Positions 56,630 through 64,000 of a stretch of DNA of 64,000 bases are shown here, in pieces. Numbering within the stretch: position 1 is the stretch's first letter; each line of letters starts with the position of its first letter. The notes beneath the pieces were generated by a model. That model did no database searches, was not told the DNA's origin, and saw only the letters and a list, made by a program, of their open reading frames with translations. This stretch comes from Pseudobacteroides cellulosolvens ATCC 35603 = DSM 2933 (GTDB taxonomy: Bacteria; Bacillota; Clostridia; Acetivibrionales; DSM-2933): NCBI RefSeq assembly GCF_001262605.1, contig NZ_LGTC01000001.1, positions 2,027,501 through 2,091,500 on the forward strand, read 5' to 3'. Made by a program: the position numbers and the translations under genes.

Positions 56630-58333
56630 CTATTTTATCCCCTCAATCTTTTCATACAGAAATTGCCTATTATAAGTCATATCTTTAAATTTAATTCCTC
56701 TCCAGTCTTTTTTAAATTCTAGAAGGTTTACACCGTCAGACTTTATCTTATATTCAACACCTGATGCTTTTAATGAAGTTGGAGAGAAATCAAGCATGGA
56801 TACTGCCCTGCTGTTCTCAATATACTTCCTGTTATCCGGAGTTAATATAAAAAGCGGAATAAATTCAAAATATTTGTTATCATAATCAAAGGATGCCTGC
56901 ATATATTCTTTATCCCTTATACTTGGTGTGTGATCCCCATATATAAAGATGTATGTGTTTTTATATTTAGTCCGGACTCTTGTCACGAAATCTTCCAGTA
57001 CTTTATCTACATATGACATGGAATTGAAGTAGTTTTTTATGTTTACATTTTCAACTCCATCAAAAATCTTATTATCATAATATTTACCCGCATTTGTAAA
57101 TGGGCCATGGCTTGTCATTGTAATAATGTAGGATATAAAAGGCCTGCTCATCTTTGTCATATGGTCAAAGGCATAGTTTAAAACATCCCTGTCAGGTGCC
57201 CCCCATCCAACATCCTTAAAACCCATATCATCCATATCAATCAACCTTTCAAAGCCCATCTTGGGAAACGATATATTCCTATTAAAAAAACTGCCTTTGT
57301 TTCCATGAAATCCAATGGCAGAATAGTTATTCTTACGAAGTACCTTAATAAATGAATTGGGGTAATTATAATTTGAAAGTTTCTGGGCGGAGTATCCCTC
57401 AAGAGGCTCTATACTATTAATTACCGAAAATTCAATATCTGACGTACCACCTCCCATATGCTCACTTAATACATATGGGTAATAAACAGAGCTATCTTTT
57501 AGAGAATTCAGAAAAGGAGTAATATAGCTTCCCTTGTATTTCTTATTTATAACATTGGAATCCATGGCTTCTACTTGGATAAAAATAAAATTTGGATTGT
57601 CTTTCATGCTTGCTTTTCCAGCTTGGACCTCTCCATATTTTAACTTATCTATAATCACTTTCTCATTTCTATTTAAGTATATACCCAAAACATTGTTGGC
57701 TACCGTCCCATATCGCTCTACTATAGGCTTTTCACCATTATATTTGCTTTGAACCAGATGAACTAATGACCACTCATAATAGTAGCTTCTCACTTCAATT
57801 GCTGCTAGCAAAATCAGCGAAAGGCAGGTTACCAATACAGTAAGAAACCTTTTGCTTTTTCTAAAATCAATTATTCTGTGAAAATTCCTATAGACCAGAA
57901 TAAAACCAGGCAGATCAATGAGTATTATAAGCATTTTCAAATTTATAGGTGCTGAGTTTTGATTTGCTGCAGTAAAGCCCTCTTTAAAAAGCATTATAAA
58001 CTGCATAACATGAATATAGCTGTGAAAAAACATATAGTAGGAAATATTAATTATTATATAAAGTGACTGTAATAAATAAAGCAATAAAAATAGGATTCTG
58101 GACTTTAGTAATAAAAATATGTTTATTAATACAACCATAAACAAAAGTGTGTATACTATTTTATATTGTGCGATGTTAGCCGATTTATTGTCTGTTAATA
58201 TCAAATTGAATATAGAAATCTTAAGTGTATTTAATAATATAAAAATTGACAGTACAGTAAATAAAGAGAGCTGTCCTTTATCTCTAAATATTGCTGTAAA
58301 GTTGTTCATCTGCCTAACCCAAAACCGCTTCAT
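56630..58333 (-). CDS. LtaS-like membrane sulfatase-family phosphoglycerol transferase
   Basis: 567-residue polytopic protein of the lipoteichoic acid synthase/alkaline phosphatase superfamily, which polymerises or transfers glycerol phosphate at the outer membrane face. Five membrane segments lie in the first ~200 residues (LYLLQSLYIIINISYYMFF, FLTVLVTCLSLILLAAIEV). The extracytoplasmic catalytic domain begins near 245 with NFIFIQVEAMDSNVI. It has the nucleophile Thr in EHMGGGTSDIEFSVIN, then YSAIGFHGNKGSFFNRNISF, GWGAPDRDVLNYAFDHM, TMTSHGPF and the metal site IFIYGDHTPS. The start at 58333 has AGGTGA upstream; MNNFTAIF at 58309 is an alternative. The true product (LTA or another polymer) cannot be decided here. 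Confidence 0.9.
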   Translation of the reverse strand: MKRFWVRQMNNFTAIFRDKGQLSLFTVLSIFILLNTLKISIFNLILTDNKSANIAQYKIVYTLLFMVVLINIFLLLKSRILFLLLYLLQSLYIIINISYYMFFHSYIHVMQFIMLFKEGFTAANQNSAPINLKMLIILIDLPGFILVYRNFHRIIDFRKSKRFLTVLVTCLSLILLAAIEVRSYYYEWSLVHLVQSKYNGEKPIVERYGTVANNVLGIYLNRNEKVIIDKLKYGEVQAGKASMKDNPNFIFIQVEAMDSNVINKKYKGSYITPFLNSLKDSSVYYPYVLSEHMGGGTSDIEFSVINSIEPLEGYSAQKLSNYNYPNSFIKVLRKNNYSAIGFHGNKGSFFNRNISFPKMGFERLIDMDDMGFKDVGWGAPDRDVLNYAFDHMTKMSRPFISYIITMTSHGPFTNAGKYYDNKIFDGVENVNIKNYFNSMSYVDKVLEDFVTRVRTKYKNTYIFIYGDHTPSIRDKEYMQASFDYDNKYFEFIPLFILTPDNRKYIENSRAVSMLDFSPTSLKASGVEYKIKSDGVNLLEFKKDWRGIKFKDMTYNRQFLYEKIEGIK

Positions 58334-58559
58334 TCATCTTCACCTGTAATCTCTTAAATGTTTTAATTCGCTGTAATTGCCATAAATAACTTTTCTTAGA
58401 AATCAAAAAAAATAGACGAACTTTATTATTTTCGCCATTTTTCTTAATTTATTTCTCATATAATATATTTTATTTTTTATCAGGAATTTATACATCTAGA
58501 GAGCAATTTACAGTATGAGCTATTTACATGTCCATATCGCAGTGACTATAGTGTACACA

Positions 58560-58997
58560 TTACTTTAGTTCACTGCGGTCAGCTTGGACAACCTCTAAAG
58601 CTTCCTTTAAAATCTCCTCAACTTTATTCAGAATGCTGTCCGCATATTCCCTTGTACCCAGCCTTATTTCTTTTGCATTCTTTTGTGCATTGGAGATTAT
58701 CTCATTTGCTTGATCGTATGCTTGTTTGGAAATTTCATGCTCATCAACCAATGCAGAAATTTTGCTTTCCGCTTCCTTAACTACATTATTAGCTTCCTTC
58801 TGGGCTTCCATAAGTATCCTTTGTCGTTCTTCCTTCACCCATTTGGCCTGTTTTAAGTCATCCGGCAGCTTCAGCCTCATTTCTTTAATGATTTCCAATA
58901 TCTCCTCCCTATCTACAAGACATCTTCCACTAAACGGCACACTAACACTCTTTTCAATTATATCTTCCAAAGTTTCCAAAATAGATAGGATCTCCAT
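58560..58997 (-). CDS. ATP synthase subunit B-like coiled-coil protein
   Basis: 145-residue charged, mostly helical protein (SVPFSGRCLVDREEILEIIK, then LMEAQKEANNVVKEAESKIS and QANEIISNAQKNAKEIRLGT). It is often named 'ATPase' or 'F0 subunit B-like' in clostridia, although it has no membrane segment or nucleotide-binding motif. The conserved place after coaD in the recG-rsmD-coaD cluster is typical of this family. The function is unknown; a DivIVA-like or scaffold role is possible. The start at 58997 follows GGGAGGA at 5 bases and lies 14 bases after the coaD stop. Confidence 0.8.
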   Translation of the reverse strand: MEILSILETLEDIIEKSVSVPFSGRCLVDREEILEIIKEMRLKLPDDLKQAKWVKEERQRILMEAQKEANNVVKEAESKISALVDEHEISKQAYDQANEIISNAQKNAKEIRLGTREYADSILNKVEEILKEALEVVQADRSELK

Positions 58998-59011
58998 TAT
59001 ATTCCTCCCAA

Positions 59012-59491
59012 TCACTTCGTGATTTTGTTCATTATATCCTCTCTTATACACTCCGGTACAAGTCCTTCTATATTTCCGTTATTTCTTGCCAATTCCTTGA
59101 CCGCACTAGAGCTTAAGAAAAAATAGTTTATATTTGTCATCATAAAAAGTGTTTCAACATCAGGATCAAGGTTTTTATTTAATAATGCCATCTGTAACTC
59201 ATATTCAAAATCCGATACAGCTCTTAACCCCTTAATAATTGAACAAGCATTTTTTTCTTTGATAAAATCTATAAGCAATCCATCAAAAGACTCTACAACA
59301 ACATTATCCCTGTCCTTCAATACTTTCTCCAAAAGCCCTACCCTTTCCTCCAATGAGAAGGCCGGATTTTTTCTGGAATTGACAAGAACTGCTACAATCA
59401 ATTTATCGCATAGCTTTGCTGCCCTATCTATTATATCCAGGTGACCATTGGTCACAGGATCAAAACTTCCGGGATATACACATACCTTCAA
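59012..59491 (-). CDS. coaD: phosphopantetheine adenylyltransferase
   Basis: 159-residue cytoplasmic enzyme that transfers AMP from ATP to 4'-phosphopantetheine in coenzyme A synthesis. It shows the nucleotidyltransferase HxGH-type motif ([16 protein letters not shown]), [40 protein letters not shown], and [20 protein letters not shown] in place of the usual ISSSxVR. The length is standard. The start appears to be TTG at 59491 (KVCVYPGSF follows); a GGCGG-type site lies about 10 bases upstream. A family A repeat occupies most of the gap back to rsmD. Confidence 0.95.
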   Translation of the reverse strand: MKVCVYPGSFDPVTNGHLDIIDRAAKLCDKLIVAVLVNSRKNPAFSLEERVGLLEKVLKDRDNVVVESFDGLLIDFIKEKNACSIIKGLRAVSDFEYELQMALLNKNLDPDVETLFMMTNINYFFLSSSAVKELARNNGNIEGLVPECIREDIMNKITK

Positions 59492-59516
59492 ATTACCAAC
59501 CGCCTTAAAATTTTAT

Positions 59517-59611
59517 TTAGCCATGATCAAAAAATAACTCGCCATAAATTTCGCTCATGTATTGACTTAACTCGTCAACCCCCGCATAGAAATCGGAAGT
59601 AATTTTTCATT
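59517..59611. repeat. palindromic intergenic repeat, family A, copy 3
   Basis: Matches copy 1 across its whole length: CATGATCAAAAAATAACT at the left, ATTGACTTAACTCGTCAA in the centre and CGGAAGTAATTTTTCATT at the right. The right end abuts the rsmD stop codon (59611). It lies inside the rsmD-coaD gap of a housekeeping cluster, where the hairpin could affect coaD expression. Confidence 0.8.
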
Positions 59612-60171
59612 TATTCCTTATTATAAAATGATAGAATCGTTTTCCCATACTTTTGACTTCTAAATCGCTTAATTTCTCCAACTTGCTCAGGAACTTTATC
59701 CATTTCTTCGTGTTCTGCAACTATTAGACCATTGTCTATAATTATATCACTATTTACCAAATAATTTAATGTTTCTTCAACAAAATTTTTTCTATATGGT
59801 GGATCCATAAAAATCAAGTCGAATTTTCTTCCTGCATCAGATAGCTTTAAAATAGCTGATCTAACATCACAGTTTAGTATTTGTGATTTTTCCAGAAGCT
59901 TTGTATGTACTAGATTGTCTTTTATTATACCGGCACACTCACGGGATTGGTCCACAAATACTGCTTCTTTGGCACCTCTGCTCAAAGCTTCTATACCAAG
60001 GCTTCCGGTTCCGGAATAGATATCAAGCACTGTAGCATCTTCCAAATATCCTGCTATAATGTTAAACAGTGATTCCTTGACCCTGTCTGTTGTAGGCCTT
60101 GTGGAATTACCCTCTTTTGTTTTTAGCTTATGCCCTTTGGCAGAGCCAGATATTACCCTTAAAATAAGCAT
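59611..60171 (-). CDS. rsmD: 16S rRNA (guanine(966)-N(2))-methyltransferase
   Basis: 186-residue SAM-dependent methyltransferase that modifies G966 of 16S rRNA during 30S assembly. Marks are the N-terminal LRVISGSAKGHKLKTKEG and STRPTTDRVKESLFNI, the SAM motif VLDIYSGTGSLGIEALSRGA and the catalytic DPPY motif in LIFMDPPYRKNF. The length is normal. The ATG at 60171 is almost touching its GGAGG site (one base between), which is unusual. No better in-frame start was found. A family B repeat lies immediately upstream, ending the normal leader from recG. Confidence 0.93.
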   Translation of the reverse strand: MLILRVISGSAKGHKLKTKEGNSTRPTTDRVKESLFNIIAGYLEDATVLDIYSGTGSLGIEALSRGAKEAVFVDQSRECAGIIKDNLVHTKLLEKSQILNCDVRSAILKLSDAGRKFDLIFMDPPYRKNFVEETLNYLVNSDIIIDNGLIVAEHEEMDKVPEQVGEIKRFRSQKYGKTILSFYNKE

Positions 60172-60186
60172 TCCTCCAACTTGTAA

Positions 60187-60292
60187 TAAGGTATGCCTTA
60201 GAAATAGCGACCTATTCTCGAGGACAAAATCACGACGATTTAACGGGGTTTTGGACGATAAGAATCGGATGTTATTTCTAAGCCATTCCTTA
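60187..60292. mobile_element. MITE-like element, family B, copy 2
   Basis: A 106-bp element with terminal inverted repeats TAAGGTATGCCTTAGAAATA (left) and, read inward from the right, TAAGGAATGGCTTAGAAATA, with TA at each end. The centre (GGACAAAATCACGACGATTT, AACGGGGTTTTGG) is the reverse complement of the centre of copy 1 at 42694-42796. It sits between recG and rsmD, 5 bases from the rsmD ribosome binding site. Confidence 0.75.
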
Positions 60293-60372
60293 TTAATCTT
60301 TCATATAATGTTATTTTATATTATGATTTCTAATTGTCAACCCCAATATACACACTATAATACATTATTCGA

Positions 60373-62472
60373 TTATAAGAAGCTAAGTCCTTCTATTTTT
60401 CCCTCAAATTTTTCTTTTACAGCCATTTTTATTCTTATATTTTCGTCACTTGATAGCTTCGGATCCTCTGTAATGATATTAATGGCTGCTTCCTGTGCTA
60501 TTTTAAGTATTTCCATATCCTTATACAGGTTTGCAATTTTAAGCTCCGGCAGCCCATGCTGCCTGGTTCCGAAAAATTCTCCCGGTCCCCGCAGCTCCAA
60601 ATCCTTTTCCGAAATAACAAACCCATCATTGGTTTTTTCCATAACCTTCATTCTTTCCTTAGCTACAGCACCCTTCCCCTCATTAAATAGTATACAGAAA
60701 GACTCCTCCTCACCTCTTCCTACCCGACCTCTTAATTGATGGAGCTGTGATAACCCAAATCTTTCAGAGTTTTCCACAACCATAACAGTTGCATTGGGTA
60801 CATTAACTCCCACTTCAATTACTGTAGTTGAAACCAATATATCCAGATTTCCCTTAACAAAGTCACCCATTATAGCCTCCTTGTCTTTGGGTTTCATTTT
60901 ACCGTGAACAAGTCCCACCCTCATATCTTTAAAATCATTTTCGGCAATAGTACCTGCCAGCTCGTTTGCAGACCTGGCACTTATTTCTTCAGATTCTTCA
61001 ACAAGAGGGCACACCATGTATATCTGTCTTCCCTCTTTAACTTTTTTTCTTATAAAGTCATATATCCTTTGCCGCATACCATTATCTACCGCATATGTTT
61101 TAATGGGCTTTCTACCTGGAGGAAGCTCATTTATGATGGAAATATCCAGGTCTCCATATAGTATAAGAGCAAGTGTTCTTGGTATAGGTGTTGCAGTCAT
61201 AACAAGAACATCTGGATCATTCCCCTTTTTAGACAGTACAGCCCTTTGCCTAACTCCAAACCTATGCTGCTCATCTGTAACTACAAGTCCTAGAGAATTA
61301 AACTCCACCTTGTCCTCTAAAAGTGCATGAGTGCCTATGAGAATTTGAATTTCACCTTTTTTCAATTTCCCGATGGTTTCTCTTTTTTCTTTTGCAGTCT
61401 TGCTTCCTGTCAGAAGAGCAACATTTACGCCAAATCCCTTAAACAGCTTTGACATGGTTATATAATGCTGCCCGGCCAAAATCTCTGTAGGAACCATCAA
61501 TGCTCCCTGATATCCACTTAAGACCGCCTTATACAATGCAAGTGCAGCAACAACTGTTTTACCGGACCCTACATCTCCCTGAACAAGCCTGTTCATTACC
61601 TTATTGCTTTCCATGTCATTCTTTATCTCACAAAAAACATTTTCCTGTGCACAAGTAAGAGAGAACGGCAAAGCTTTAATAAAAGCATCCATTCTATCAT
61701 CATCTTTATTAAACTTTATGCCCTTGTGTTCATTTGTTAAGGTAGCTTTTAAACTCAAGAGCCCTATCTGCATAAAGAAAAGCTCCTCAAACACAAGTCT
61801 GTATCTGGCATTTTTAAAATCTTCAAAGCTTATTGGAAAATGTATGTTTGAATAAGCATAATTTATTTCCGGCAGTTTATATTTTTCTTTGATTGATGGA
61901 GGTAGTGATTCCTCAACATTGCTGCCAACAGCATCCATAGCACTTCTTACAGCAGCTCGTATAACATTCTGTGACAAATCCATTGTAGATGGATAAACAG
62001 GCACAATTCTGCACATGTTTTTAAATTTATCTTCGCCCGCCTTCTCGTATATAGGGTTCTGAATCTCTATAGAATTGAACTTTCTTGCAATCTTTCCAAA
62101 GAAAATATATTTCTCCCCCGGTTTAAATACATTTTTAATATATGGCTGATTAAACCATGACGCAGTAATAGAGCCCGTTTCATCCTTTATAACAAGCTTG
62201 CTTATTGTAAAACCTCTTTTAGGCCGGTGCTCGGTAACCCTGGATGATATTTGGCCCTCAAAAGCACATTTCTCATCATCCTGGAGCTCATTTATCTTTT
62301 TTATATTATTCCGGTCTTCATAATCACGAGGAAAATAAGAAACCAAATCTTCAATATTGTAAATCCCTAGCCTGTGAAACAGCTTTTCTCTTACTTCTCC
62401 AATTCCTTTTAAATATTTTATGGTTTTTTTCATAACCTCTTTTATATTATTATTTCGAGTATTTTCTTCCAT
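60373..62472 (-). CDS. recG: ATP-dependent DNA helicase RecG
   Basis: 699-residue helicase that remodels stalled replication forks and Holliday junctions. The wedge/OB region is at about 1-260 (VSYFPRDYEDRN; GSITASWFNQPY). The motor follows with Walker A QGDVGSGKTVVAALALYK, IGTHALLEDKVEF, the DEQH box VVTDEQHRFGVRQ, motif III VMTATPIPRTLAL, and the second lobe VSTTVIEVGVNVPNATVMVV and QLRGRVGRG. The C-terminal part has LELRGPGEFFGTRQHGLPEL. The length is typical. I chose the ATG at 62472 (MEENTRNN) because ACGGAGA lies about 8 bases upstream; the in-frame ATG at 62499 falls inside a palindromic repeat. Confidence 0.95.
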   Translation of the reverse strand: MEENTRNNNIKEVMKKTIKYLKGIGEVREKLFHRLGIYNIEDLVSYFPRDYEDRNNIKKINELQDDEKCAFEGQISSRVTEHRPKRGFTISKLVIKDETGSITASWFNQPYIKNVFKPGEKYIFFGKIARKFNSIEIQNPIYEKAGEDKFKNMCRIVPVYPSTMDLSQNVIRAAVRSAMDAVGSNVEESLPPSIKEKYKLPEINYAYSNIHFPISFEDFKNARYRLVFEELFFMQIGLLSLKATLTNEHKGIKFNKDDDRMDAFIKALPFSLTCAQENVFCEIKNDMESNKVMNRLVQGDVGSGKTVVAALALYKAVLSGYQGALMVPTEILAGQHYITMSKLFKGFGVNVALLTGSKTAKEKRETIGKLKKGEIQILIGTHALLEDKVEFNSLGLVVTDEQHRFGVRQRAVLSKKGNDPDVLVMTATPIPRTLALILYGDLDISIINELPPGRKPIKTYAVDNGMRQRIYDFIRKKVKEGRQIYMVCPLVEESEEISARSANELAGTIAENDFKDMRVGLVHGKMKPKDKEAIMGDFVKGNLDILVSTTVIEVGVNVPNATVMVVENSERFGLSQLHQLRGRVGRGEEESFCILFNEGKGAVAKERMKVMEKTNDGFVISEKDLELRGPGEFFGTRQHGLPELKIANLYKDMEILKIAQEAAINIITEDPKLSSDENIRIKMAVKEKFEGKIEGLSFL

Positions 62473-62487
62473 ATAAAATTCTCCGTC

Positions 62488-62586
62488 TATAAAAATCAAT
62501 TAATTTTATTAATTTGTCTATCGCAAATCCCGTTGAACCGATCTTTATTCGCTCTGCCAAATGTAATATTAATGTTGATTTTTATG
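62488..62586. repeat. palindromic intergenic repeat, family C, copy 2
   Basis: A 99-bp element with arms TATAAAAATCAATTAATTTT (then ATTAATTTG) and CAAATGTAATATTAATGTTG (then ATTTTTAT). It matches the 21150-21247 element in length and in both ends. It lies directly ahead of the recG ribosome binding site, so it will be transcribed in the recG leader or overlap its promoter. Confidence 0.65.
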
Positions 62587-62825
62587 TATTCATCTTTCTT
62601 TTGCAGGTAGAGCATATATTTTATTTATTTGTATTTTATCATATAAAACCGGCATTCGACATGTAATTTTCCGGTTGAGGTATTAACAAATTATTAATTA
62701 GGCAATTCTGCATTTCAAAATGTTGAACTAATGATATTACCCATAGAATAATTGAATAATCAATTTTTTGAAATGCACCAAATTTTATTTAAAATCAAAT
62801 TTTAAATAAAATTTGTAAAAATCAC

Positions 62826-62855
62826 TTGCAGTATCCACATGTATTGTGTTAGAAT
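62826..62855 (+). promoter_or_regulatory. sigma-A-like promoter of rpmB
   Basis: TTGCAG (62826-62831) and TAGAAT (62850-62855) with an 18-base spacer, 73 bases before the rpmB start. Both boxes are close to consensus, in the position expected for a highly expressed ribosomal gene. Confidence 0.5.
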
Positions 62856-62928
62856 TATATTTGCTTTGGGTAAAGCAAACAAATATTAATATAAATATTT
62901 CTCCAGACTAAAAGGAGGTGTAGATATA

Positions 62929-63117
62929 ATGGCAAAGTGTGAAGTTTGCAGCAAAGATGTTCTCTTCGGATTGAGAGTGAGCCACTCAAACAGAAAGACT
63001 AACAGGAGTTGGAAACCAAACATCAGGAAAGTAAAGATTGTTGATAAAGGTACAACTAAATCAATATATATTTGTTCAAGATGCTTGCGTTCAAACAAAG
63101 TAACAAGAGCTGTTTAA
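62929..63117 (+). CDS. rpmB: 50S ribosomal protein L28
   Basis: 62-residue ribosomal protein (MAKCEVCSKDVLFGLRVSHS, RSWKPNIRKVKIV, YICSRCLRSNKVTRAV). Two CxxC pairs mark the zinc-binding form of L28. AAAGGAGGTG lies 8 bases before the ATG. It is monocistronic, with a terminator downstream, and divergent from recG, a common clostridial arrangement. Confidence 0.97.
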   Translation: MAKCEVCSKDVLFGLRVSHSNRKTNRSWKPNIRKVKIVDKGTTKSIYICSRCLRSNKVTRAV

Positions 63118-63176
63118 AATCAAAAAGAATTTTATAGTTATGGCGTGTAATACACCATAATTTCCTAAACATTAAA

Positions 63177-63204
63177 AAATAAAAAAGCATTAAGCTTTTT
63201 TATT
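63177..63204 (+). terminator. intrinsic terminator of rpmB
   Basis: AATAAAAAAGC and GCTTTTTTATT pair around ATTAA. A second small hairpin (TTATGG..CCATAA, 63138-63160) precedes it. Confidence 0.75.
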
Positions 63205-63316
63205 TTTTATCATTTTTAACTCATCTTTAGTACTTTTTTAAGTAAATTCCCAACTAACTTGGGCATTTTCAATACCAAAATCTTCATAATAACCACTCCC
63301 GGCATTATTTTATTAC

Positions 63317-63394
63317 CTAAATTAAAAGTGTTAATAATCTTCCATTTGACTTAGACAAATGGAAAAGATTTATCACTTTTTATTATAGTATATT
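63317..63394. repeat. palindromic intergenic repeat, C-related
   Basis: ATTAAAAGTGTTAATAATCT (then TCCATTTG) pairs with CAAATGGAAAAGATTTATCA (then CTTTTTAT) around ACTTAGA. The right arm plus the flank ATAGTATATT matches 26711-26753, and the left arm resembles the inverted right arm at 21.4 kb. It lies in the gap between rpmB and the partial gene at the right edge. Confidence 0.55.
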
Positions 63395-63591
63395 CAATTA
63401 TGCAATTTTCGTGAATATCTGATGCCTATTAAAATATTATTAATCTTGATGAATATTATTTATCCTGTATTAATATAAATTATATATAAAATTCCTTGTA
63501 CGAAACCGTTTGCAATTTTGTGCCCTTGATTGTTGTCATGGCTAGTCCTAAGCATTTTATAAAAACAATAATAGAAACTGGAGTGATTTAC

Positions 63592-64000
63592 TTGTATGTT
63601 ATATTCATTAAAAACTACAAAGAAAAGATTGCTAGGACATGCATATTGCTATCAGCATGGTTTGCTTTATTTATATTGGTCAATTTTATTTTAAGCAAAA
63701 ACATGAATTATATATTAACGATAAACAATTGCTTGTCTTTTTCATGCCCTGCCGATTTTACAGTTGAAAATGTATTCATAAATGAAGCTAACAAGGACGG
63801 ATCAATAGAAACTGGGTTGCCCTTTATTAAGCCAAGGACTGAGACCTTTAAAAATTTCATATCTGAGAAGGGCAAATTCGGCTTCGACTACCCATCCATT
63901 TTCACTATAGATGAGCAGGAGCTATCCGGCAGCGACATACTCTACCATGTGGAGTTAAAGTCGGAGTATTCAAATGGCTTTGTGCAGGTATGGAATTTAC
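63592..64000 (+). CDS. membrane-anchored protein of unknown function, 5' part (partial)
   Basis: 136 codons are visible and the frame runs off the right edge. It probably starts with TTG at 63592, since GGAGTGA lies 6 bases upstream. A basic start (YVIFIKNYKEKIARTC) and one membrane segment (about 16-38; ILLSAWFALFILVNFIL) are followed by an extracytoplasmic part. That part has two Cys residues close together (NNCLSFSCPADF), then GKFGFDYPSIFTIDEQELSG and YHVELKSEYSNGFVQVWNL. I do not recognise the family. The FGFDYPSIF segment looks like PsbP-type or conserved clostridial secreted proteins. Confidence 0.7.
   Translation, partial: MYVIFIKNYKEKIARTCILLSAWFALFILVNFILSKNMNYILTINNCLSFSCPADFTVENVFINEANKDGSIETGLPFIKPRTETFKNFISEKGKFGFDYPSIFTIDEQELSGSDILYHVELKSEYSNGFVQVWNL

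Noticed and set aside
60059..60739. 226-residue plus-strand frame across the rsmD-recG gap
   Set aside because: It covers the opposite strand of both conserved genes and the family B repeat; no start signal.

Overview
The window is AT-rich chromosomal DNA that looks like an anaerobic, cellulosome-producing clostridium (Firmicutes). Three secreted plant-polysaccharide hydrolases (GH44, GH43 and a GH48-type protein) carry C-terminal dockerins. Three proteins end in S-layer homology (SLH) triplets, and strong AGGAGG-type ribosome binding sites are usual. The X-module plus type II-like dockerin arrangement on two of the enzymes resembles Pseudobacteroides (Bacteroides) cellulosolvens and its relatives. 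That species assignment is an inference from recall.

Layout. 1-2.4 kb: the 5' part of a GH30 subfamily 8 glucuronoxylanase and a broken serine hydrolase. 2.8-20.9 kb, all on the minus strand: a giant 2996-residue cell-surface repeat protein, two SLH-anchored surface proteins and a GT39-type membrane glycosyltransferase, i.e. a cell-envelope block. 21.6-26.1 kb: the GH44 cellulosomal enzyme, then an OmpR-type response regulator and its histidine kinase (the kinase frame is broken). 26-31 kb: LysM proteins and unrecognised genes. 31.3-33.7 kb: a chemoreceptor. 33.9-42.6 kb: a polymorphic-toxin locus. Its core is an Rhs protein with a class 3 lipase-like C-terminus, translationally coupled to an ankyrin-repeat lipoprotein that is the likely immunity protein. 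Small membrane, PH-domain and DUF5680 genes follow, some of them decayed. 43.2-50.7 kb: a third SLH protein (frameshifted), a second chemoreceptor, a decayed transglutaminase-like gene and GH43-CBM13-dockerin. 51-55.3 kb: a GH48-dockerin gene lacking its N-terminal catalytic region, an unknown membrane protein and a lipoprotein with a carbohydrate-binding-like domain. 55.4-64 kb: housekeeping genes cobT, an LtaS-like gene, and recG-rsmD-coaD-(ATP synthase B-like) divergent from rpmB, then a partial membrane-anchored protein.

Two patterns cut across the genes. First, several families of short (about 80-105 bp) palindromic intergenic repeats occur, including one element inserted inside another at 42.65-42.85 kb and copies placed between recG, rsmD and coaD. 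Second, at least four broken frames can each be repaired by adding one C or G to a short C/G run. This points either to sequencing/assembly error or to real slippage, so those genes should not be called pseudogenes without checking.
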